Positions 56,601-64,000 of a stretch of DNA of 64,000 nt are shown in pieces. The position numbers were made by a program, and so were the translations under genes. Numbering within the stretch: the first letter of the stretch is position 1; every line of letters starts with the position of its first letter. The DNA comes from Diadophis punctatus similis (lineage: Eukaryota; Chordata; Lepidosauria; Squamata; Dipsadidae), in NCBI GenBank assembly GCA_023053685.1, contig JALIGW010000026.1, forward strand, positions 610,501 to 674,500. The letters are read 5' to 3'. The notes under the pieces were generated by a model that was not told where the DNA came from, ran no database searches, and worked only from the letters and a program-made list of their open reading frames with translations.

Positions 56601-59600
56601 ATATAAACATTCAAGTGATTATCATTAAACTGTCCGCGGCTACCGGGTGTCAGCAACAAATTATATGCAAATCGTTTTGGGGGATCGACCGGTGGGCTCA
56701 GTCAATGCGAGGGGAAGAGAGGAAGGACAGGCTCGCCCAACCCTGAGGTGAGGCCCAGCCAAAGTCCTGAAGCCCACCCTTCTGCTCCCCCTTCCTAAGG
56801 GAGGCTGGGGGGCCACAAGGGCCAGCAACCTCTCCTATCTCAACCTCCTCCATCCAAGCCACTCTCTGCTGGGGATGATGGGTCTGAAAATGCAGGAGCA
56901 CTGAGTGGTGTTTGGAAGGTGGATTCGGGGCTCTCTAGGTGATGTCTGAGGGACGATGGGATTTGTAATCCAGGCTGGTGAGGCTGCCCCCAATGACCAT
57001 GCCCACTTCTGTTCTGCTGGGGGAGGTTGGCGTTTTTGGTATCCCTTGAGCCTCAGTTTACCCTTTGCTTCGAACTCTAAGGGGGCAGGTTTAGTTCTGG
57101 CTTTGCACCCTCATTCTATTCGGCCACGTTTTCGGGTTAAAGATTAAGCGCACCGTTGGGCCAATCTGGTGCAGCGCTGGGTGGTGACTTTTCCTCCAAA
57201 AGGAGCAGGTTAGTGCTGTCCTTTGCTTCTTGTGGCAGTGAGTTCCAGCGGATAAGAAATCCCAATTCCTCCACGTCACCCGGCGCCCCACGGTCCTGAT
57301 CCCAGAGACCTCGGCCCCTTTCCCTTCTCTGTTCCTGCCCCTTTGCCAACCCCGCGGCTCCCTCTTAAGTTGCGACGATCAGCCGCCTTCCATGCCCGTC
57401 CTTTGGCCTCCTTTCCAGCACCAGGCCGTGCCCACTGCTGCCAGCCTGCTTCCTCTTCCTGCCACCTCAACAGCAGCCGCAGCAGCAGCAGCCAGGGAGG
57501 TGACATTGATTTCCATCTGCTCTTTCCAACTTCCGTTGCCATGGTGACCGGATTTCGTTTCTCTGCCGTGCCGGGCCTTTTTCTCCAGTTCGGCATGTTC
57601 TGAAAATGGATGAACTGGTCAGGGAGCAAATGGGCCAGGGCTGGCATGGTAGTGGGCATGTTGCCCCCCACACACACCAGCCTTTTGGCAATGGTGGTCC
57701 CCAGGCTACAGAGGACTTGGGAAAGGGGCTGCATGGTGGAGGTGCTGCCTCCCCCGTGATTAACCCAAACTCTCTTGCCCCCCACGTCTCTCTCCCCAGC
57801 CGGGTCAGAGGGCGCCGTCTCGGCCGGTCCTTGTCCTTTAAAGTGGAGGAGCAGTCGACCTCCTTGGCGAGAGGGCCTGGGGCAGCAAGGGCCCCTGTGG
57901 AGGCCCCCAGCACCAGGACCAGATCAGCCAAATCAGCGTTCCACTCTTGGACGTTCCTGCCCCTCGACCGTTGCTGAGTGGGGCCAGCCACACCAGCTTG
58001 CCTCCCCCGTGGCCGAACAGGCGGCAATATAAATGCAATAAATAAATATGTTGGGGACGGATGGATGGAGGAGGGACCAGAGAGGAGGCCCAGGCCTCGC
58101 CCATTTTCTGCCACTGGTGGGTGCCAATCGATAGCCCCGGCACCAGATCAAACTGCCCTTAGCAGTACGCACCCTCGGAGCACCAGGGGAGTACTAATAA
58201 TGGCTACTGTCCGAAGATGCCTTCTAGGAGGGCAAGCAAAGTCCGGGCTCCCCGTGGCCTCCCCTGCATGTGGGTGGCTACTTGCCAGGTGCTGACACAG
58301 AGGGATGATGCCAGCCGACTTTTGAAAAGTGCAAAGCGAGGCCAGGCTGGCACAGCGGAGATCCATCGCTGATCAGGAGGGCGCGAACGCCAGGCCGATT
58401 GTGCCTGGTGAAAGTGGGCTAGAAGTGTAGATTTATAGGAAGGCGAATAAATTCCTGTCAGCCAGCGATGATTATCTGGTCTGCTCTCCAAAGGTTCTCG
58501 CCTTCTCCCGCACACGGTGTCTGGGGTTTCAAATGCCTGCTTTTGATTGGGATCTACTGCTCTCTCTTGGAAAATAAATCTCGTGCGTTTTCTGCCAAGC
58601 ACCAGAGAGGCTGGGACATGAAAATGTCTGGATTGATTTGGAAAAGGCTCCAGGCCTTTTTTTCATCTTGGGTCCATCAGAGTGCACCTTCTCCAAAGAC
58701 TTGCCGACCCGCCTGGGTGGCTTCCCAGCCACGCTGAATGCTGTTTACCCACACGTGTTGGTGGTCCCATTCTGAGTTGCTCTGGGGCTGGAGAGGGGCT
58801 GCAAGCCGAGATGGCACATCTGGGAGACGCCCAAGGTGAAAAAGAGAAAAAAGGAAGGCCGGTTTGCTTAGTGGTAGCAGTGGTGATTTTTACTACCGGT
58901 TCTGTGGGCATGGCTTGGTGGGCGTGGCAGGGGAAGGATACTGCAAAATCCCCATTCCCACCCCACTCTGGGGCCAGGCAGAGGAGGTATTTGCCGGTTC
59001 TCCAAACTACTCAAAATTTCCGCTACTGGTTCTCCAGAACCTGTCAGAACCTGCTGGATTTCACCCCTGGTAGAGAGGATTCCCAGACTGGGGGAGTGTT
59101 GTTGGGCAGGGAACAGGGGAGCAAGGATACTCAAGCTACATCCAACCTGGTACCCTAATGGATAAGAGCCAAGAATCTCAGGGCTCGGGGCTCCAATTAA
59201 GCCTCAGCACCTGGTACACTGTCTCTAACCATGGAGGCTCCAATACACGGTCCTGGTTCCGCTCTGAGGAGGGGGATCTGGGGGGTGCCAAGCTGGCGAC
59301 TCTGCCCCCTAGGCCATCGTTTCCTGCTGGTGAGAAGCCTTCACTGTCGGGGGGGGGGGCTGGGATGGGGCGTGCGTAAAAGGGTCACGGACTGCATCTC
59401 AGCCATTAAAGGGGTCGGGTCAGAACAAGGGCAGGTGGGCTCTCTGAGGCTGGGCACCAGGAGTGCTGATGCAGAGCAAAACCCCTCCCAGCCTCCCCTT
59501 AACAGCATCCTTCTCCCGCCAGGCAGGGCCGGTGTATAATTTTCTAAGGTAGCTGTAGCCATGGTGATAAGGAAGGTATAATTACCTCCACTGGGAAAGG

Positions 59601-62600
59601 CAGGTAGATAATGCGAAATATTTTGTCCTTCCTCCCATGAACAATAACATGGCGCTGGGAGGTCTGGCGTTTGCAGCATCTCCCGTGCCATCTGATTTAT
59701 CCTCCGTCCGAGCCGAGGGCACCTGCCAGGATTCCTCTCCCTGTCCTGCGATCCTTGAGGGACCCCTTGGCAGGGCATACCGTGGGCACCCCTTTGGGGC
59801 AGGTGTGCCAGGCCACACCCACCGCCACGACTCTGAGGTGGGCAGGTGTTGGAGAGAGCCGGGCAGGGTCCCTTTGGGCAGCTCCTGGCTTGTGTTCTTT
59901 GCCCTTTCTGCCCTGGACTCCAAGCAACAAGGGGCTGCTTGGGGCTGGCAGCCTTCCCTCTTCCTGGCACACCCAACTGTGCCACCGCCCTGGTGCCCTG
60001 CTGGCTGCAGACCAGGTGAGGCAGCCCCAAAGCATGCCAAGACAGCTTGGCAACCCAGGACAAGGGGTGGTGGTTGGTGGGCCTCCACCTCCAGCCAGTG
60101 GCTTTGGGCAAGGGAAGGGGTGGCTTTGCTTGTGACAAAAATGTGGACATCTCCCAGGCCAAACCCAGCCGGGCACCAGGGAGGGCATGGCTGGAAAAAG
60201 TCACTTTCCTTGGACATCTCATCCGGAGGCACAGAAGGGCTGCGGTTGCATCGGGCGCTGTGATTCAACAGGCGAGACCCATTTTCAGCCCCGGATCGAG
60301 TTCTTGTTGACCTGGAACAAACAGGCTTTTCTCGGTTGTCCAGAACAGGGCTGTGGATGATGGTGGTGGTAGTGATGATTGATCAAGTTTCTAGGCCGCC
60401 CGACTCTCTGCCACTCTGGCTGGTCTGCAAATGATTTAGAACATGAAGACAAGACCATAAGAACTTCCGGAAAGAAAACTGAGTAGACCTGGCAGAAAAA
60501 CAGGGTGGAAAGGAAACAAAATTGGGTTAAAAGGAGGCTCCGGGCCCCAAGGATGGAGGGCCCTGGACAGGAAGCTGCCTGAGGTTTTTGATGCACAGAG
60601 AAAATGCTCCAGAACATCCCAAAAGCACAGCCGAGGATTATGGTCTAGGTTGCACCTTCAGGGTTGGGAGAAGGCAGGGTGGGGGAGAAAGGCCAAAAGA
60701 GGGGTGCAAAGGGGACCCTGCACCCCTTTTCGAGGGGTCCCCACAATGGGCCAGACTTTCTGGGCACCGCTGGGCTGGGTCGAGTGGCAGCTTCTCTCCC
60801 ATCCCGGGCAGAGTGTCCCGGGCATCCTGCTATGGGGAGGGGGGGAAGGCCCCTTTCCAGCCAGCCCCCCCCCACCTCCCCCCCCCCGGTGCTGATGTGC
60901 CAGCCGTTGCAACACGCTCGGCTTGCAGCGCTGCGATCTTTTTTTTTTTTCCTTTTCCTGCGAGCGGGTGGTTGCCAAGGAAACCAAGGCTTCGGGGAGT
61001 CTCGCGCCGACGTCGCACCGCCGCCCCGGCTCACTCGCCGCTCGGCTGCCGGATGCTGGGCGGCTCTCTGCACCGGCCGCCGCCGCCCCGCCCGCCCGGC
61101 CCCCCGGTAACGCCTGTCTGCCTCTCCCCGCAGGGCTTCCTCAGCCGGCAGCTGAAGGGCTCCATCAAACGGACCAAGAGCCAGTCCAAGCTCGACCGGC
61201 ACAGCAGCTTCCGCCACGTCCTCCCGGCCTTCAGGACCGCCGACCATGAGAGGTGAGAGCCCGGGCGGAGGGGAGGGGAGGGGGCGATGGAGGGGGCGGC
61301 TCAGACACCCCCCCCCTTGCAGCCAGTTTCCTCCCGTGGCAGCAGAGAAATGGTGCAGGGAATCACGGCGCGCTCGCCACCGCCGTCCTGGCGGGGGAGG
61401 AGGAGGAGGAGGAGGCTGCCTTCCTCTGCGCGGTTCGGGGATTCGGGTGGGCCGTTGTGGGTCCGCCGTGTCGGTGCCGAGAAGGAAGGACGTGGCGCTT
61501 TCCTCTCTCTTGCCCGAGAAGGGCGTTTGGTGGCTACCTGGATCTTGGGGTGGGCGTGGGGGGGAGAGACTATTTCTCCGGTGCCGATGGAACCCCCCCA
61601 ACGACACTGAGCCGGGGGTGGGGGGGCAGGAGACCCGCCGAGCAGGGTCTTCGGGGAGCCTGGAGCCGTGTAGAGAAGAGGCGCGTGGATTATCCGTGGA
61701 GATGCGAGTGCCACACCCCTCCCAACTCTGAAGGGATCCTTGCTGGTGATTCGGTGCGCTACCGTTTGAAAAGGGTGACCTAATTTTCTAATTTCTGTGG
61801 AAATGGGGAGGGGGCAGAGGAGGGACTCGCCTGCACAAGCCTTCTGGCTAAAGATGAGGAGTGGGCTGCAGCCCTCCTTCCCCGCCTTTCCCACTGCAGT
61901 GATGGTCTTCCAGATGGGGACACGCCGTCCGTCTGCCCAGCCCCTTCCTCCGAGACAGGACCAGCTGGGCATTGGTCTCCTGTGGTGGGCATATCCTGCA
62001 AGGTGGCACTGGTTCCTTTTTAAAAAACCTGTGCCTGCCTTTGGGGGGGGGGCGGCATCACTTGTCTCAGCTGCCCCAGCCACCGTGGCCTCCTGCCACC
62101 CAGAGACCGAGGGTGGTCCAACTGGCATCGTGGCAGGGTGTTCTTAAAGCAGCCTCCGGGCAGTGACTGGGTACAGCAGCTGGTGCCAACCGAGATCTCT
62201 TGGCCCGCGTTGTGATTGTGAGGCGGAAGGTGCTGTGGGGTGCGAAACAGAAGGCCGGAGGGATGGGGATGGCAAAGGGGGGCGGGGGGTCCTTGCAGAG
62301 ACACAATCCCCATTGTATTTCATCTTTTTTTAAAAAGGGGGGGAAGGATTTGGACAGGAGAGGCTAACATTGGATACCTGAAGGAGCCAAACTGGGCCAT
62401 TCAGTTTCTTGGTGGTCTGGCTGGTTCTGCCAGGGGAGGGTCTGGCTTTCTTGGCCCTGGTCTTTCTGCCCCCTCCCCCCCTTTACTTCCTGTTTACCGT
62501 CCAGTCCAGCCAGCCATCCGCTGGTCTCCTGGCTCCATCTCTGCTTGCCTGGACCACGCCCCTGACGGCTCCTTTCATCCTTTGCAAGCAGCCCCAATTT

Positions 62601-63438
62601 GGGGAGGGAGGGAGGCAGATGCCTGCAATGCAAGCTCTCTTGAGATGGGAAGTTTCCTATCCCTCCCATCCCACCCCCGTTGCCCCCCCCCTCGGCCGCC
62701 TTCTTCCTTTGCCCCATCCTCTCCAAGGGTGCTGGCAGACTCCATCTTGTTGAGGGGGCTTGAGCACATCCTCCCCCACCCCAAAAAAGAGGGCATCTGG
62801 ATCGCTCTCAAAAGCACGAGGCATCAATGTCATTTTGTAATTGGAGGGGGGGTACGCAAGTTGGGGGTTACGGGTGTTGCAAAGAGAATCAAAGGTCTGA
62901 AGCAGCTGGGATTTGTGTGTTTGTTGTGGAACTTGACAATATATGTTTGCGTTGCCTCCTTTTCAACTCCAAACCTCCAGAGGGATTATTGGCTTGGTGG
63001 GCAGACCGCCTATTCTCTGTCCGCTAGGCAAGACGAAGGGCGGGAATGGGTGTGCCATGGAAAGCCCACCCCTCAACTGCTTGAAAAGGCTCCATGTGTG
63101 AGGAAAGCCCTGGTTATAAGTCTCCCTTTTCAGTCTTCAGGCCCAGGAATTTCTGGGAACTGTCCCAGGTAGAACTGTGGAATAGGTAGAACTTGGAGGA
63201 GACCTAGAGATCATCTAGTCTACCCTAGAATTTTAAGTCACTGGAAGAGAGTGGTCTGAAGCCCCCAGAGGGGACTAGCACCCTATCCCTCTAAATTTGA
63301 TTGTGCTGTGAATATTTTCTCCTAGTGTTCAACCCAGCTCCCTCCTCTTGCAATGGAAGCCCATTTAATGAGGAGGGGGCGGATTCTAGCTCAGCCAGGG
63401 GGCTGTTTGTAGGTCTCTCTCACACTTGGCTTCTTGGC

Positions 63439-63505
<67 letters not shown>

Positions 63506-64000
63506 CCAGGCAGCCTATCAGTGTCACCAGGCAGCCTAGGCAATTGAGGGGCAGTTGGAGGGGGATGCTTGGCCAGCCAGCCCCCGTCAATCCATGGGGC
63601 TGTTGCAGGGCTCATGAAGAGTGAGCAGAGGGGCCTTTAAGCAAAGCTGCTTGTTAACAAGCCCCCCTGTGGTTGACTTTGGCCGTGGACGGCTGGCGTG
63701 AAGTCCTTATCCCACGGGCCGGCCGTCTGTCTGCTGTCGGCCTCTTGGCATCAGCTGCGGACCGAGGTCCCTGGGAAGGAAGAAACGGGGTCTTAATTGG
63801 GAGTTTTTGCAAGAGAGATGCTGTAACCCCCATTGGAGCCAGAGTGAGCTCAGACCTCCCCCCCACCATAAATCCATTCATTCCTGCCTCCCTTTTGTTC
63901 AGATTGTGCCAAATTTTGGGAAGGTGCCATTCAAACATAGGGAAGAGATCAGAAGCTGCTCCAGATTTATCTCCTTGGGGAACTAAATGGCCCTCCTGCC
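37805..64000 (+). CDS. DAB2IP: DAB2-interacting protein (RasGAP), 5' part, with alternative first exons; continues beyond the window
   Basis: Exons found are two alternative starts (37805-37847 and 46165-46285), then common exons 55089-55192 and 61134-61252. DAB2IP (AIP1) is a cytoplasmic Ras GTPase-activating scaffold with PH, C2 and RasGAP domains that binds DAB2 and ASK1. Only the N-terminus is here. The long form begins [10 protein letters not shown], then the Arg-rich [20 protein letters not shown], followed by the segments [46 protein letters not shown] and [11 protein letters not shown]. These match human DAB2IP ([32 protein letters not shown]) almost throughout. By 61252 the long form has 114 codons plus two bases. 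The PH, C2 and RasGAP exons lie to the right. Synteny with GGTA1 agrees with human 9q33. Confidence 0.93.
38270..38322 (+). repeat. (TTCC)n/(CTCC)n microsatellite
   Basis: CCTTCCTTCC units change to CCTCCCTCCC units. Short and imperfect. Confidence 0.9.
39697..39749 (+). repeat. (TG)n microsatellite, about 26 units
   Basis: Uninterrupted GT dinucleotides ending in TTTAGGGGG. Confidence 0.97.
41135..41240 (+). mobile_element. CR1 3' end
   Basis: Contains GGGTTGGACTAGAAGACCTC, AAGATCCCTTCCAACCC and a terminal ATTCTAT unit, the conserved 3' end of CR1. No coding part. Confidence 0.75.
41841..41993 (+). repeat. (ATTT)n then (CATC)n and (CATT)n microsatellite
   Basis: About 25 ATTT units, four CATC units and about 13 CATT units in a row. 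It directly abuts the AT-rich tail of a SINE-like remnant and may have grown from it. Confidence 0.97.
41985..42130 (-). mobile_element. Degenerate SINE-like remnant
   Basis: On the minus strand a pol III B-box-like GGTTTGATTCC lies upstream of GGTATATAAATCTCACTAAATG, an ending shared by squamate SINE or LINE tails. The A box is not recognisable, so the family is uncertain. Confidence 0.35.
42418..42508 (+). repeat. (TTTC)n microsatellite, about 22 units
   Basis: Uninterrupted CTTT units. The lysine/glutamate-rich minus-strand frame here is an artefact. Confidence 0.97.
43153..43200 (+). repeat. (TG)n microsatellite, about 24 units
   Basis: Uninterrupted GT dinucleotides directly before a GTCTTTGGGTATTCGGG repeat remnant. 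Confidence 0.97.
43205..43312 (-). mobile_element. Possible Penelope-like element end
   Basis: The reverse complement reads CAGCCTGAAGATGATGAATG and then CATCGAAACATCGCCAAGAC. This GAAGATG and GAAACGTC-type pattern is typical of repeat ends in squamates that I associate with Penelope-like elements. The family call is uncertain. Confidence 0.4.
43532..43607 (+). repeat. (TCC)n trinucleotide repeat, about 25 units
   Basis: Pure CCT/TCC units on +. The polyproline, polyleucine and polyglycine frames across it are artefacts. Confidence 0.97.
44611..44669 (+). repeat. (TG)n microsatellite
   Basis: GT dinucleotides with a single GA interruption near the end. Confidence 0.96.
45880..46164 (+). promoter_or_regulatory. 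DAB2IP: CpG-island promoter and leader of the DAB2IP long form, with a short upstream ORF
   Basis: This part of a CpG-rich block (about 45.9-46.8 kb) precedes the exon with ATG 46165. A 22-codon upstream ORF begins at ATG 46047 and stops at 46113-46115, 49 bp before the main ATG. The main frame is open a further 118 codons upstream, so the start at 46165 rests on its match to the human N-terminus. The transcription start is not determined. Confidence 0.55.
46165..46285 (+). CDS. DAB2IP: DAB2IP first coding exon (long N-terminus)
   Basis: Forty codons plus one base from ATG 46165 to a GTAAGC donor at 46286. The peptide starts [20 protein letters not shown] and continues with an Arg/Ser-rich stretch, closely matching human DAB2IP (MSAGGSARKSTGRSSYYYRLL). 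The one-base overhang fits the exon at 55089. Confidence 0.9.
47071..47390 (+). repeat. (CCCTTC)n/(TTCC)n polypyrimidine tract, about 320 bp
   Basis: CCCTTCC units lead into long TTCC blocks interrupted by CCCT and CCCC. Purely pyrimidine on the + strand. It gives rise to a spurious frame of about 400 codons on the minus strand. Confidence 0.97.
52872..52935 (-). mobile_element. CR1 3' end fragment
   Basis: AACAGAGTTGGAAGGGACCTT followed by GGAGGTCTTCTATTCCAGCC is the reverse complement of the CR1 3' untranslated end. Short and without a coding part. Confidence 0.7.
55089..55192 (+). CDS. DAB2IP: DAB2IP common coding exon 2
   Basis: The acceptor TTTGCAG ends at 55088 and the donor GTGAGT starts at 55193. 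The 104 nt complete a codon from either first exon and encode [28 protein letters not shown] and TPFRVT, matching human DAB2IP ESPQERPGSRRSLPG and TPFRVT. It ends at a codon boundary. Confidence 0.92.
58878..59069. mobile_element. hAT-like non-autonomous element with TACCGGTTCT core
   Basis: The left end CAGTGGTGATTTT and right end GGATTTCACCCCTG form a weak inverted repeat. The interior shares TACCGGTTCTGTGGGCATGG and TTGCCGGTTCTCC with the copy at 16695. No clear target duplication remains. Confidence 0.65.
60960..61133 (+). promoter_or_regulatory. DAB2IP: CpG-rich block with RFX-like site upstream of DAB2IP exon 3; possible internal promoter
   Basis: CpG-dense sequence abuts the acceptor of the exon at 61134. 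It contains GGTTGCCAAGGAAACC at 60970-60985, a palindromic match to RFX/X-box sites with a mismatch in one half-site. An ATG at 61053 is followed by 27 codons ([18 protein letters not shown], then VTPVCLSPQ) that run without a stop and in frame through the splice acceptor into GFLSRQLKG. Transcription starting here would give a third DAB2IP N-terminus. No transcript evidence is available. Confidence 0.4.
61134..61252 (+). CDS. DAB2IP: DAB2IP common coding exon 3
   Basis: The acceptor CTCTCCCCGCAG ends at 61133 and the donor GTGAGA starts at 61253. It encodes [34 protein letters not shown] and TADHE plus two bases, matching human [20 protein letters not shown] and FRHILPGFR. The human Ala run after FRS is shorter here. 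It leads towards the PH domain. Confidence 0.93.
61253..64000 (+). other. DAB2IP: DAB2IP intron, continuing beyond the window
   Basis: No further DAB2IP exon is recognised before the window ends. It holds a (GGA)n stretch near 61395-61412, poly-G/poly-C runs and a long GT repeat. Confidence 0.5.
63440..63504 (+). repeat. (GT)n microsatellite, about 32 units
   Basis: Uninterrupted GT dinucleotides, followed by two copies of ACCAGGCAGCCTA (63505-63537). Confidence 0.97.

Larger units (their letters stand above)
55193..61133 (+). other. DAB2IP: DAB2IP intron between common exons, with regulatory candidates
   Basis: Includes an AT-rich, non-repetitive block at about 56380-56690 with an octamer ATGCAAAT at 56665-56672, another non-repetitive stretch near 58440-58600, a hAT-like element at 58878-59069, and a CpG-rich region from about 60960 that runs into the next exon. 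Confidence 0.45.

Noticed and set aside
59341..60222. 293-codon frame on - in a DAB2IP intron
   Set aside because: No domain, no codon bias and no splice context; typical of GC-rich intron DNA with few stops.
61053..61133. A 27-nt mini-intron between GTAACG at 61107 and the acceptor at 61133
   Set aside because: Too short for vertebrate splicing; in-frame read-through is the simpler model.

Overview
This is vertebrate nuclear DNA: split genes with GT-AG introns, CpG-rich first exons, non-LTR retrotransposons, hAT-type non-autonomous elements and long microsatellites. The repeats point to a squamate reptile, most likely a snake: a full-length tRNA-headed SINE of the Sauria/Squam type ending in CCTTTA units (31527-31876), a CR1/L2-clade LINE whose 3' end has the snake-type AATAAAGAATTCTA tail, CR1 3' ends, and a family of hAT-like elements built from a TACCGGTTCT core. 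The high GC content and close gene spacing would suit a microchromosome, but that is inference.

Three protein-coding loci are supported. (1) A compact LIMK/TESK-family protein kinase on + (coding exons 3786-9466, probable noncoding first exon at the left edge) encodes 318 residues, almost only a kinase domain. (2) GGTA1, alpha-1,3-galactosyltransferase, on - (coding exons 18573 down to 13144) has five coding exons that join in frame to 338 residues with an intact DVD motif and acceptor/nucleophile region. (3) The 5' part of DAB2IP on + runs from 37805 off the right edge. Two first exons (37805-37847 and 46165-46285) share the same splice phase, and both can join the common exons at 55089-55192 and 61134-61252. 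A third possible start lies in a CpG-rich stretch at 61053, which reads straight into the last of these exons.

Layout: 1-10.6 kb kinase; 10.6-11.6 kb convergent 3' ends separated by a 134-bp palindromic hAT MITE; 11.6-18.6 kb GGTA1; 18.6-37.8 kb repeat-rich intergenic DNA (hAT element, opposed CR1 and L2-type LINE fragments, SINE, large inverted repeat, microsatellites); 37.8-64 kb DAB2IP promoters, exons and long introns.

The GGTA1-DAB2IP neighbourhood matches human 9q33, where the GGTA1 relic lies beside DAB2IP, and this supports orthology of both. The kinase acts in the cytoplasm (the family targets cofilin), GGTA1 in the Golgi, and DAB2IP in Ras/ASK1 signalling. Nothing suggests that the three form one pathway. 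I found no tRNA, rRNA, CRISPR or bacterial-type features.
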